In this document: in pieces, positions 23,627 through 35,885 of the stretch
Layout of the letters: the number at the start of each line of letters is the position of its first letter
How positions within the stretch are numbered: position 1 is the first letter of the stretch
Assembly (NCBI GenBank): GCA_005656395.1
Contig: SRSI01000019.1
Coordinates: 1 to 64,000 of the forward strand
Direction: 5' to 3'
Length of the DNA: 64,000 nucleotides
Origin: Strongyloides papillosus
Lineage: Eukaryota; Nematoda; Chromadorea; Rhabditida; Strongyloididae
The notes under the pieces: generated by a model
Told to the model about the DNA's origin: nothing
Database searches by the model: none
Seen by the model: only the letters and a program-made list of their open reading frames with translations
Translations under genes and position numbers: made by a program

Positions 23627-24647
23627 ATGTATATCTTCTTAATACCCTATGCCATTTCTACACTTTTTATGTGTTATATTAGTGCACAAAAGTTAGCTGT
23701 TGCATATATGACAATGACCATGGGAAAAAATTACTTTTATTATTCATACAGGGACAATTTTTACTATACATTTGAAAGTATGGCAAAAGATATTCGCCGT
23801 GACCATCTTTTTATACTACCTTATAATTTGCTATTAGTAAAGGTTTCTCATCTTCAATATGGTCATAATCAAATTACAATAAATCCAAAATGCCAAAAAC
23901 TTGCAGGTAATTCATATGAAAAAGTACTACCTAACAATTTAATTATTGAATACTATGTAAATGGTAGTGTATTATACAAATGTTATGGAAAAAATTTCAA
24001 CCGCTATGGAGCAGCTTCAACATATGCATTGTTTTATAGTATGAAGAGACATCCTCGCACAAAACCAATAACTTCTATTGATATATCAAAACAAAAAATA
24101 AGCTGTTTAAACTTTTGGATGTATCTTTGGAAAAATTGCCACTATGAATGTTATTCTCGATACAACTTTAAAGTAATGAAGGAAAAGGTAACTATTTTTT
24201 AAAATATTTTAATGTTTCGTAAAGTTTTTGTTGGAAATCAATTATTATAGATTTAGACATGGTTCTAAAGTTTTATTTGAAGACCCAAGACTTTCTCAAT
24301 TAGCAGAAAGAAGTTTAGAAAGAATAATACTAAGGGAAAAAAAAATTGACCCAACAAAACATGAAAATGTTGCTAAAGCATCTCTTGATTTAGCTCCACT
24401 AATGATAAATAGTTGGTATAGAGAGCGAAAAGATTACGATTATAAATCTAAGCATGGCAACTTAACTGCAAAACATTTTACAGCAATGGTATGGAAAAGT
24501 AGTAAAGCAGTTGGTTTTGGTATTGTTAAAGTAGGTCATAGTATATATTTAAAAGTCGTATATGATACACTTACAAACCTACCGTATCAATTTAGAAAAA
24601 ATGTGCATAAGAAAGTTAAAAAAAGAAAATATTGGAAAAAGTATTAA
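23627..24647 (+). CDS. SCP/TAPS-like secreted protein, group A gene 11
   Basis: Exons 23627-24187 and 24225-24647 (37-bp phase-0 intron with an unusual AAAG acceptor) give 327 residues. Signal peptide MYIFLIPYAISTLFMCYISA, shorter N-terminal domain (187 residues) with YKCYGKNF and CLNFWMYLWKNCHYECYS, CAP domain FLLEINYYRFRHG, HENVAKAS, WYRERKDYD, KHFTAMVW. This is the last group A gene, and the only one followed by an intact group B neighbour (gene 12, 202 bp downstream). Confidence 0.87.
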
Positions 24648-24849
24648 TACAAATAAATAATTTAAATGTAAAAATTCATATTTTTATTCATAATTACTTT
24701 TGATTTCATTAAAAGATTTTTTTTAAAAATATTTGCTAAACATAGATTAAAAAATTCAAATGTTTATTTGCACTTTTATATTTATCATTTTTTGTAAATT
24801 TTTTCAATATAAATGTGGCGTAAATGTTTCATATATATTTTACAACAAA

Positions 24850-25905
24850 ATGCTACCATCAAATTATATAATATTTCTTATTTTTCTTATTTATATTCAT
24901 TCAACAAGCACAATTCTGGTAGTTCCATACATAACAAAAAGAGTTGGATTACACGAATATATTGAATATAATAAGCAAACTTATACAACTACAACTGATT
25001 TGATTAGAAAAATTCTCAAAGATAGAAGAATAAAAAATCTTAGAGAAGTTTTTTTATACAATGCTGGTGTTAAAATAGGTGACTTAATTATTCCATCTAA
25101 TTTACGATACTGTGAAAGCATGATGCCATATATTGACGCAAGGTATGTCTCAGTGGAGATTGATGTTACTTCTAGCACTCGTTTACATCAAAAAGTATAT
25201 TATTGTAAAGGTCATAATTTCTACAGTTTTGAGGAAGTTCTTACATATTCATTGAAATATAGATGCCACATTAGTTTTCAAACAACTATACAATTAGTTA
25301 CTCGTAAACCTGATGTAATTAAGCCAACACCTGCTCCAAAGACCTTCTATGTTCATACACCATTTGGTCCAGTTTATTACAGAAGAAATTTTCCCACTTA
25401 TCATATATGGAAAGAAACTTGGCTAAATTGTGGTACTAAATGTTGTACTTTTCATAAATCTTATAAGTTTTCAGAACTTAAAAAAAAAGTATCTTTATTT
25501 CTTGAAACTTTTTAAGTTATTATTTAGTATTATACTGAGATAAATCGCTATAGAAGATTTGTTTATCTTTCACCACTAATTGTACATCCAAAATTAACTC
25601 GTTTAGCACAAAATCGTGCTTCTTATATGGCACAACATTTTGTTTTACAATCTGATGAGAATCAACGATATGACGAGGTAATTGGTAAAGTTAGATCAAC
25701 AATTTTAATAAATTTTATAAGAATTTTATTTAATGATGCTTGGTTCCACAATCCATATTTTAGTCGTATATCAGCAACGAGAAGAGATTTTGCACGAATT
25801 ATGTCTCAGAATCAAAAATTTATTGGAGTTGGTATGGCAGAAAGATTCGGTCACGTTTTTATTTGCATAAAGTTTACTCCGAAATCATGGAGCGAAATCA
25901 AATGA
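24850..25905 (+). CDS. CAP-like secreted protein, group B gene 12
   Basis: Exons 24850-25488 and 25528-25905 (39-bp phase-0 intron) give 338 residues. The AACAAAATG start context matches genes 14 and 15, so I prefer it over the in-frame ATG at 24760. Signal peptide MLPSNYIIFLIFLIYIHSTS, N-terminal domain with CESMMPY, YYCKGHNF and IWKETWLNCGTKCC, then a diverged CAP-like domain opening YYTEINRYRRF, with AQNRASYMAQH, NDAWFHNP, and FARIMSQNQKFIGVGM in place of HFTxMVW, ending FICIKFTP. The histidine of the CAP motif is gone. Nearest relatives are the B remnants between the A genes. Confidence 0.83.
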
Positions 25906-26313
25906 TTAATATTTTTGTAAAGCAAACAAATATACATGTTGGAAATAAATATCTGATTTTTTAATTGACATTACTTTATTCTTATAAATTTTTTTCAATT
26001 TACGATCAAATATTCTATATTTAAATCATAGTTACTTTTTCTATAAAATTATTTATGCTTCAATTTCTTTCAACTGAAATTTACCATTTTTTCTCAAATT
26101 AATTTTTCACTCGATATCAAAATTAATTAATTTTTAAAATAATGTTTATAATTAACAATTTATAAGACATAATTTTCTAGTGGACTTTATTTTAGGAGGA
26201 AGTACAAGCCAGTTACAACTAAATAAATTAAAAATCGCGGCCACCTGTAAGTGTTATAAACTAACAAAGGATTTTTACTTACGATTTCTAGATCTTAAAA
26301 ATCATAAAATATA
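25906..26313. other. Intergenic, 3' flank of gene 12
   Basis: AT-rich. The only notable piece is a GCGGCCACCTGTAAG stretch near 26238, similar to one near 38887, which may be the end of an old transposon. No gene seen. Confidence 0.4.
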
Positions 26314-26616
26314 CAGGGTGGCTAGCGAAGACTTTTGTCTAAGATAAAATTCTTTACATATTACTCTAGAAATAGGAAAAACTTTTACATGACATTGATA
26401 ATTATTATGGTTAAAATTGTATTTTTTAAAAGAAAAATTGAGATGTAAATAATTAATAAATTAAGGTACTAAAAATTTACTATTTTTTATTGTATTTTTA
26501 AAACAAATCTTTGCTATATTTAAAAAGTAATTATACCTTCTAGTAAATTAAGATACTCCTATGTGGAAAAAAGGTCAACAAAAAACTCTTGAACAAAATT
26601 CTTCGCTGGCCACCTT
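26314..26616. mobile_element. Small TIR element, CAGGGTGG type
   Basis: Ends CAGGGTGGCTAGCGAAGA and, inverted, CAAGGTGGCCAGCGAAGA, flanked by TA at both sides. 303 bp with no coding capacity. A MITE whose ends resemble the element at 54020-54919 and those of IS630/Tc1-type transposons. Confidence 0.65.
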
Positions 26617-26660
26617 GTAATAAATTTAGAAAGCGCTGTAGTATAACTTAACTACCTAAA

Positions 26661-27208
26661 AATAACTGTACCAAAAATCTTAGTTTTTGGTAAAAATATA
26701 CTTTTATATTGAGATTCCTTTTGCACATTCCAAAGTATGAAAAAAATTTTTGAATTTTATATTATCACTTTACCTGGCAATATAGAAGTATCGCCGTCCC
26801 AGGCATTTGAATGCTTTATCGCTTGTAATTAAACAATAGTTGTAGCAAATATTTCTTTTAAATTATTTACATTATGTTCTTTATTTGTTAGAAATTAAAG
26901 CATTTTCTTTTGCAGATGTTTGTTTGTAAATGTTATATTTAATATATCCTTATTTTTTATTATTTTAATGAGAAAAGCTCCTATTATTTATTATGTAGTG
27001 ATATTTTTTTGTAGTCTTCGATAAATATTTTAATGCCTGGGACGGCGATACTTTTATATTGCCAGGTAAAGTGATAATATAAAAATCAAAATTTATTTTC
27101 ATCGTTTTGAGTGCACAAAATTTATTTTCATACTTTTGAGTGCGCAAAATGAATCTCAATATAAAAGTATGTTTTTTACCAAAAACTAAGATTTTTGGTA
27201 CTGTTATT
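26661..27208. repeat. Foldback MITE with ~150-bp arms
   Basis: Left arm starts AATAACTGTACCAAAAATC and the right arm ends with its inverse. Inner parts also match (ACCTGGCAATAT, CGCCGTCCCAGGCATT at 26774-26809 against 27033-27070). Loop about 215 bp. Noncoding. Confidence 0.65.
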
Positions 27209-29200
27209 TATTTTCATAATTTTTCGTGACAGTAAATTAATTATCTACAAACTTTACGAAGAAAAGTGTTTCCATTGTAAATGACCAAATTAACAGTTTA
27301 CAGGTACATTTTTTCAAACATAGCATTTAATAATTTTTAAATTACTTAAATCAATATTTAATATATAAAAAAACAGTAAAATTTAAAAATTGTAAATTTA
27401 TAATAATAAAATGAAGATTATTTACAAAAATGTTCTTTTAAACTGGTTAAAATTTTTAAAAATATAGTAAAAAACCTCTGTTTAATAGATGAATTTCAAA
27501 ACTATCCCTTCAAGGGATTTGGAATATCGTATAACTTTAATATATAAATAACAATTTTATATAAAATAATAGAGTTTTTTATTGGTGTTAAATAAAGTTT
27601 TGGTTAAATTGGTAATCTTTCTATTTTCACATCTACCCTCCACCAAACAAATTTATTTTAAAAATTTTACTATATACATTAATAAAGTCTAACTTGTTCT
27701 TAATATTATTGTCACGAAAAACCTTCTGGAGATGCCAAAAATCTACGATTTTTTTATCTTTATTATAACAAAATTATTTAACACAAAGTAATGATACACA
27801 TACATATTAAATTTGTATGTGTGTGTATTAAATTTATTATTAATTTACGGCCCGGCCATTAATTCAAAAAAAATCACCATTTTTGGCACTTTGGCCTTAA
27901 TTATCTCCACTTTGGAGAAACTTTTTTGAAATTTTCTTTTTAAATTATGGTAGTCCATGTTAGAATCTACCTCCATGCAAAATTTCAGAGTCTAATTCTG
28001 AAATTAAAGGGGTCAAAAACGCTAACGTTGCATATTTCGTTGCATCCATGTCGAGTCAATATAAAAGTATATAAAAACGGCAAAAAGTAAGCGACAACCT
28101 AATATTTTGCGTTGTTTAAAAATTTTTGCTATCGCTTGATAATTTTAAAATTTGAATAATATTCAATTTTTTAAAATGGTGGGACATTTTTTTGCATTAT
28201 AGATAGATTTGTCAAAATTTGTCCTTTTTTTGTGTGTTGCTTATCTACGAAACGATTTATGCCAATTTTAGTGTCATTTCTCTTGCTTTTTTCTATTTTC
28301 TTTGCAAAAATCAATTTTGTTCCATACATAACTTTTTTTAAACTTAGTCAAATTTTATGGTTAAACATTTAATAGATGTATTTTTTTCCAACTTAGGGGG
28401 GGGGAAATGTGTCTTAAAACATTTAGTTCACGATTGACTAAATTATGTTTAAAAAACACCACTTTTTCGGCACATTTTTGTGTAGTTTTTTGCCAGAAAT
28501 AACTCTTTTCATAGTTAATGAAATTTTATGGTTTATGACTCATTTGACAGATACAACTCAAGAATAAGAAGGAAACTGAATATCAAAAAGATTAATAAAA
28601 AATGAGTGAATTGATCAAAAAGTGATAACCATTTTTTTAGTAAAAATTAAAATTTTATGCCAAGTTTGTTTAAAGAAAATAGAACTAAATTTAGTACGTA
28701 GAACAAAGTCTTACTTTAAATATAAAAACTATAACAAAGTTTGTAGCTTAAAAACAAAAGAAGTTATTTTTAAGTATTATTTTTTGGTTTTTTTTTCATT
28801 TATATATTTGCAAAATTAAGGTAAATATATAGGTAATAGAATAGTAACACTTAATTGTTTATAGCAATTTAAAAAAAATAATAAAAAATCACTTAAATAG
28901 TTATTTATAATAATTTAAATTTTTGTTCACCTTTTGGATATAAAATTATTTTTGTTGGGTAAATTTTTTGTTCAACTAAACACTTTCAATAAATGTAAAC
29001 GTTATAAAATGATTTTCAAACTAAGAAATACTTATATATTACAACAATGTTTTTCGGTTATTCCACTTCTCCACAGATATGTAATTCAATGAAACAATTT
29101 TTTTACACACATACTTTGATTAATAATTTAGCTTAAAAATTCTTCATTAAAAAATATGTTCCGCGAACCAGCTCTGACCTGCCGAAGGTGGTCTAAGGCC
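27209..29200. other. Repeat-derived stretch without genes
   Basis: AT-rich, no reliable coding frame. A partial copy of the TGGGACA element family lies at about 28085-28240 (GGTGGGACA and a TTTGTGTG end). A run of nine G at 28397-28405 is striking against the background. The sequence that should hold the 5' part of gene 13 has been replaced here. Confidence 0.4.
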
Positions 29201-30023
29201 GGTTTTATAAAACGTAATAAAGTTACAAGAACTCGTGTAACGTCTTGTGAAAGTGTATTACCATTTTTGATCCAAGTTATAGATATCTCGAGTATGATAT
29301 TGGAAAATATGATTATTTCTACTATTGTGGTCGTAGAACTTCCAGAAATTTCGAAACTATCCTCCAAATTTCGTTGAAATCAAAATGTTATATTAGAATT
29401 AATGCACCTATGTTTATAGCAACTCATAGTTCTAACAATGTTAAACCAATAACTCCGCCAAAATTTTTCTGTGTTTATACGACATTTGGAAAACACTGTT
29501 ATAAACATAATCCGGTATTTGACTATGTATGGAAAGAAGTTTGGTCTAACTGTAAAAGTGATTGTTATTTTTTTTAAAATTTTAAGAAGACCAAAATTAA
29601 TGTAAGTTAATTTTTTACATTCTTAAAATTATTATATAGTATTGGAAAGAGTTAAATCGCTATAGGAGGGCTTGTGGAAAAAGATTTATTGCTTTACATC
29701 CAATATTAGATGCTCTAGCACAAAAACGTGCAAATTACATGGCAAGATATAATAAATTAATACACGATGAAAATAAAAAATATGATGAATTAACTGCTTA
29801 TTCTACACAAGCCTATGGCATGTTTCTTATAAAAATTTTATTTGAAGATGCTTGGTCTCACAATCCAGATTTTGATCGCAAATCAGCAAGAAAAAGAGAG
29901 ATGGCTAGGTTAATGTCTAGTAACCAAAAATATGTTGGAATTGGTATTGCAAAAAACGATAATCATATTTATGTTTGTATGAAGTTCACTCCATTTGAAA
30001 TATATGGAAATAATCAACATTGA
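29201..30023 (+). pseudogene. Group B gene 13, 5'-truncated
   Basis: Signal peptide and first ~65 codons are missing. Homology to gene 14 begins at GFIKRNK and continues through TRTRVTSCESVLPFL, then a frameshift near 29270, then SKCYIRINAP and VWKEVWSNC. A TAA at 29575-29577 follows. The intron (29602-29639) and exon 2 (29640-30023) are intact: ELNRYRRAC, EDAWSHNPDFDR, MARLMSSNQKYVGIGI, YVCMKFTP. Truncation, frameshift and stop make it a pseudogene despite the well-kept 3' exon. Confidence 0.8.
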
Positions 30024-31876
30024 AGGTATGAATAATTTAATAGTGATTAAATGTGTAAGACTAAAAATTTTAAGAATAAATAGCTTTTAGTTAAGGATAA
30101 ACATTAGTTTATAAATTCCAAAGATTTTTTTTAACAAAAAATTTTATATTACATTAAAAAAAATATTACATACACTGAATGTAATTATATATTATAAATT
30201 TATTTAAATTATTGGTAAGAAAATTGTTTATGTTTAAGCTAAGTTTTTTTACTTTTTCTTCCTTCAAATTTTTTGATTTAAAAATTTATATTATTCAATG
30301 TTTATCTAAGTTTAAAACTTTAGTTTGAAAATTATTTAATTTGCAAAATAAAATTTAAAGTTATATTTAATAACACATGAAACATTTCTTCGTGAATTTT
30401 CTAACATGCTCTTATATTTCTAAAACTTTAAATGTAAAGAATTGAATGCTCTGAAATAATTTTCATAGTAATATTTTTTATTAAAGTATAATTTTTGTAA
30501 TCAATTAAACTTGGTTGTCAAATCATTATAATTTTTTTGAAGCACGTTCTTAACCGATCATAATTTTCAATATTTTGAAACCGAAGCTTTAAATTATAAT
30601 TGAAAAGAGTAGAAATTTATTTTAAATTTTATTGCGTATACGGCTTATAAATAGTTATCACTTTATTTAACACAACTTCAATAACGCGATTAAAATACAA
30701 CAATATAACTTAATTAATAATATTCACATATAACAATATCCATATATAATACCAAAACCAATAATACCCATCTAAACAATTATAACTTATCAGAATCGTT
30801 AATTTCACTTACATTTCCTTTAGTGGGATTTTACTTAACTAATATAATCACAATAACTATAAAACACCTTAACTAACCCCTAGAATACAAATAATTAATT
30901 ATCACTCAAATTATCATCAATTATATAAACTATATCATGTGTAGAATTATGTCTTATGAGATTTTTAAAGGAATGTCTTTTTGTTTTGACATCTTGATTG
31001 TTTGGAAATATGTTTTTAGATTTCAAATATCTAATATTATTACTGAGTAAAATATTTATAAGTATTAATTTTATTAAAATACAGATTATTAAAATAATGA
31101 ATAACAATTTACAAAATAATTATTGATAGTAGTATCAATTCACCAAATTTTTATATTGACTAAAGATGTAAAGTTCATTTATTAATCTCTAATCACTGCT
31201 TGCATATACATAAAAAATGAAACAAATTTTGACAAATCTTGTTAAAATGTAATAAAATGTTTTTTTTAAAGATTTTAAATTTTCTTAACTTTCAAAAATA
31301 CCAAGCGGCAACAAAAATATTATAACTCAAAATATAAAGTAGTTGCATAAACTTTATCATTTTATACAAAAATATATATGTTTGACATTTTGAAGTAATG
31401 TAACTTCCATTTAATCTTGATTTTTTTTATGAGATCATGTTTATCCTAAAGTCTAACTTGTTTTTTTTATAATATATTGTGAAATACGTTATTATAAGTC
31501 AATTTCATGTAAAGTTATTAACTTATTAGGAATAATAATTCTTTTAAACAATCTACAAACAACAATAAGTTTATAAATTAAGTATTATAACTGTAATAAT
31601 GGAAAGCAATAAGCGTTTAACCACACAAAGTATTATTAATTAAAGATATTTTTTAGCATTTACTCTTTTTTTAAAACTAAAATATTTCAAAGTTATTTAT
31701 TATTTTGTTAAAAAATAATTAATTTTTTATAATTTCTCATAAGTTTGATTTATAAAGATTATCTTTAAAGAGAATATTAGGAAAATTCAGGTTGTCAAAT
31801 GCATATGATTTTAAAAATAATAGCAATCTATTTCAATAATTTCCTATTTATTGTTTTAATTTTCATGAGAAAACTA
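30024..31876. other. Intergenic, unit 13 3' flank
   Basis: AT-rich. Parts at about 30450-30560 and 31060-31180 match the 3' flanks of genes 14 (36690-36790, 37260-37345) and 15 (44930-45060), showing that the B units were duplicated with their flanks. A 70-codon minus-strand frame at 30895-31107 with a hydrophobic start is present but unsupported. Confidence 0.45.
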
Positions 31877-32814
31877 CACACAAAAAAAAATGGGACAAAT
31901 TTTGACATTATTACATAAAATGCAATAAAATGTCCCACCACTTTGAAATGTCAAAATTTATTCAAATTTTAAAAATATCAGGCGACAACAAAAATGTTTT
32001 AAATGACGCACAATGTTAGATTTTCGCATAAATTTGGTCGTTTTTTTACAAAAATATATACTTTTAATATTTTGAAGTAATGAAACATTTATTTAATCTT
32101 AGAAATTTTAAAAATATTACACCTATTTTAGAATCTAATTTGTTTTTATAATATATTATGAAGTGAGTTATCAGAAGTCAATTTCGTGTAAAGTTGTTAA
32201 CGTTTTAACAAAAATCATTCTTTTAAACAACCCGTTAACACCAGTAAATTTAAAAATTTTACAACAACAATAAGAAAGAGTGATAATTATCTAACCATAC
32301 AAAGTAATCTTTATTGAAAATATTATCTTAGTACTTGCTATTTTTCTTATTTAAATTAAAATATTTAGAAATTTTTTTACTATGAACAAAACGTATAATG
32401 TTTTAAAACTTTTAATCAGTTTGACTTTTAAAGATGATCTTGAAAAACAGTATAAAAAAGTTGAATCATCAGATTAATATAACTTTTTATAAAAATCTTA
32501 TTTATAGTTATTCAAACAATTAAAGAATATCTAAAAAATACTATCATATGTCGATAAATACTCTTTATAAAAGCATTTTTTAATCTTATAATAAGTTAAA
32601 TTCTAATATTGTATTTTAAAATGTATTGTAAAAAATAATTTAAGTTTTAAAATAAATACAATAAAATATAAAAATTTATTTTAATTATTGCCTTGATTTT
32701 TTGTAAAAAATAATTACGTTAAAATTATCGCAAATCAAGAAAATTCAAATTTTATTAGGTGGGACAAATTTATTACATTTTACGCAAATGTGTGTCCCAT
32801 TTTTTTTTTGTGTG
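31877..32814 (+). mobile_element. TGGGACA-type TIR element, copy 1
   Basis: Begins CACACAAAAAAAAATGGGAC and ends TGTCCCATTTTTTTTTTGTG, flanked by TA. About 940 bp with no clear transposase. The same family occurs inverted at 33375-34343 and as fragments near 28085, 31208 and 38690. Confidence 0.65.
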
Positions 32815-33374
32815 TAATTGCGGTAAAATTATTTTCAGGTCAAAAAAAATTTGAGTTTTATTAAGTAAAACAAAGCACTACATTTTACACAAAGTTGTGC
32901 TTTTTTTTGTGCGCAAAATAGTTTAATTTTTAAAATAAAGTTCATATACATATTCAGTAAAATATCGATTAATCCTGTAACTTCAAAAAAATCTCTATGT
33001 ATTTACATCATATCTCATGAAGTTCTCTGTAATTCAATAAAATATTACTCATAAATATGTATTTTGCAAAAAAAACTTTATATTTATCATTCAAACTTTT
33101 GCGGAACACATTATAAAATTTAATTTTTTAGCTTATTTGTGCAATAATATTTTTTCATACTTAACAAGGAAATTTTTATTATATTTAATTACACTTTTTT
33201 TAAGTATAATTTTTGTAAAAAATTCTTGATTAATCAAAATAAGTAATATTTAACAATCACAATAATGAATAAAGAGTATATTCAGAAATAATGCTTACAA
33301 TAGCTATATTAAAACGACATCATAAAAATTATAAAGTAATAGTTTGATTTATTTTGTTCTTATATATCTTTATT
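32815..33374. other. Host sequence between two inverted elements
   Basis: Part of this stretch (about 33060-33280, GCGGAACACATT onward) matches the sequence upstream of gene 15 (40975-41150), so it is original unit sequence. At 32840-32930 a further degraded fragment of the TGGGACA family is present. Confidence 0.5.
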
Positions 33375-34343
33375 ACACACAAAAGAAGGGACACACATTT
33401 GCGTAAAATGTAATAAATTTGTCCCACCTAATAAAATTTGAATTTTCTTGATTTGCGATAATTTTAACGCAATTATTTCGTACAAAAAATTAAGGCAATA
33501 ATTAAATAAGTCTTTATTTTTATATTTTATTGTTTTTATTTTAAAACTTAAGTTATTTTTTACAATACATTTCAAAATACAATTTTTATTTTAAAATACA
33601 ATACTAAAATTTAACTAAATATAAGATTATAAATGCTTTTATAAAGAGTATTTATTGGCATATGACAGTATTTTTCTAGATGTTCTTCAATTGTTTGAAC
33701 AAGTATAAATTAGATTTTATATAAAGTTATATTCATTTGATGACTCAACTTTTTTTATATTGTTTTTCTAGATCATCTTTAAAAGTCAAACTGATTAAAA
33801 GTTTTAAAACATTATACGTTTTGTTCATAGTAAAGAAAGTTTTTCAATATTTTATTTTAAATAAGAAAAATATGAAATACTAAGATAATATTTTCAATAA
33901 ACATCACTTTGTATGATTAGATAATTATATCTCTTTGTTATTGTTGTTGTAAAATTTCTAAATTTTTAAATTTACTGGTGTTAATAGGTTGTTTAAAAGA
34001 GTGATTTTTGTTAAAATGTTAAAAACTTTACACGAAATTGACTTCTGATAACTCACTTCGTAATACATTATAAAAACAAATTAGATTCTAAAATAGGTGT
34101 AATCTTTTTAAAATTTCTAAGATTAAATAAATGTTTCTTTACTTCAAAATATTAAAAGTACATATTTTTGTAAAAAAACGAACAAATTTATGTGAAAATC
34201 TAACATTTTGCGTCATTTAAAACATTTTGTTGTCGCCTGATATTTTTAAAATTTGAATAAATTTTGACATTTTAAAATGGTGGGACATTTTCACTGCATT
34301 TTATGTAATAATAACAAAATTTGTCCCATTTATTTTTTGTGTG
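33375..34343 (-). mobile_element. TGGGACA-type TIR element, copy 2 (inverted)
   Basis: Begins CACACAAAAGAAGGGACACA after TA and ends TTTGTCCCATTTATTTTTTG. An inverted, diverged copy of 31877-32814; together they form a 0.95-kb inverted repeat with a 560-bp spacer. Confidence 0.65.
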
Positions 34344-34818
34344 AAGAAAGATTATTTGAATCATGAGTTCCATTATTCATGTGTTGCACGCTTCATAAGA
34401 TTTTATTTAAATGACTTGTTGCTTATGTTATTGGCTTAAGTAACACAATTTTAAAAAATAAAATATCTAGGGAGCAGATATTTTATCAAAGCATTAATTA
34501 CTAAAATAATATAATACTTTTTCTAAGTTTATTTGATTTTTGATATTTTTTTTCGAAATTTTATGTTCATAATTAACATAAAACTTGCAATCATTTTATG
34601 AACTATTGTTGTCATTAAAAAAATAATGTATTTCAATATTTCTTTTGGTAAAAAATGTATTACAGAAAAAATTGTTCTGATAAAATAATAAAATATTTGC
34701 TAAAGATAGTTTAAAATTTACTTAAATGTTTATCTATATTATTGTTTGTAGAATATTTCTACAAAAATATCTTCATTATAAATACCCATAAATTTTTAAC
34801 ATTTATTTCGTCAACAAA
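34344..34818. other. Upstream region of gene 14
   Basis: AT-rich sequence matching the region before gene 15 (for example ATCTAGGGAGCAGATA near 34465 against CTCTAGGGAGTAAATA near 41161). A TATAAATA box lies near 34776, about 40 bp before the ATG. Confidence 0.5.
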
Positions 34819-35885
34819 ATGTTATTCCTTAATTATATAATATTTTTTCTTTTGCTAATTTTAATTAATTTGACTAGCCAATTAATTATAGTTCCATACT
34901 ATATAAAAATGGACAGGCGTGGGTCATCATTTCAATACAATGGAAGATACTATTCAAGTATGACAGAAATGGTACATAAGATTTTACAACACAAAAAAAT
35001 AACTAATGTTAGGGATGTTTTTGTATGTAATATGGGTTTTATGAAAGGTAATTCATTTACAAGAACTCGTGTAAGAACAGCTGAAAGCATATTACCATTT
35101 ATTGATTCAAGATATCGATCGTTTGCGATTAATATGGAAGAATATGAGTCAAAAAGTAACGGTGTGTACCGTTGTGGTGAAACGATTACCAAAAATCTAG
35201 AGGTCGTTCTTAGACTTTCACAGGTATCAAAATGTCATATTAGAATTAATGCACCGAGTATTGAAGCAGCTCGTAAACCCTGTATTGTTAAACCAATAGT
35301 TCCACCAAAGTCTATCTGCATACAAACGATACACGGATGTCTTCACTACGGTTATAACAAATTATTTTTTTATCTATGGAAAGAAATTTGGTCCACTTGT
35401 ACTAATAAAAATTTTAACAAACATTTTAATACAATATTGAAAGCAAAGGCAAGTTAATTTTTAATATTTATATAACTATTATATAGTTTTTTCATGAATT
35501 AAATCGCTACAGGAGATTTTCTGGACAAATGAACCTTATTCTTCATCCATTGTTAAAGGATTTAGCCCAACGTCATGCTGATTCAATGGCAAATCATCAA
35601 CAATCAAGATATGATGTAGAACAAAAATTAATAAGTGATCAAAACAAAAAATATGATGAATTAATTGCTTACACTAGTCGTGGTTATAGTAAGTTTCTAA
35701 TGTATATTCTGTTTAATGATGCTTGGAACCATAATCCAAATTTTGACCGATTATCAGCAAAAAAGTGGGAGATGGCACGATTAATGTCTAGGGAAACAAA
35801 ATATGTTGGAATTGGTATTTCAAGAAGGCATGATGCTATTTACGTTTGTGTAAAGTTTACTCCATTTTCACTACATGCAGAATAA
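34819..35885 (+). CDS. CAP-like secreted protein, group B gene 14
   Basis: Exons 34819-35448 and 35487-35885 give 342 residues. The 38-bp intron has a GC donor (AAG then GCAAGT) and an AG acceptor, the only non-GT donor in the cluster. Signal peptide with LLLILINLTSQ, N-terminal domain with CGETI, HGCLHYGY and LWKEIWSTC, then the CAP-like domain: FFHELNRYRRF, AQRHADSMANHQ, NDAWNHNPNFDR, MARLMSRETKYVGIGI, YVCVKFTP. A His is present in the first helix, where group A lacks it, but the HFTxMVW histidine is lost. Confidence 0.83.

Noticed and set aside
28622..28819. 65-codon plus-strand frame
   Set aside because: Low-complexity AT-rich sequence, no conserved counterpart.
30895..31107. Minus-strand 70-codon frame with a hydrophobic start
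   Set aside because: Part of it lies in a flank duplicated in unit 14, where the frame is not kept; no splice or promoter support.
31877..34343. A single foldback element with 0.95-kb arms
   Set aside because: Each arm has its own inverted ends and the spacer matches host unit sequence, so two inverted copies fit better.
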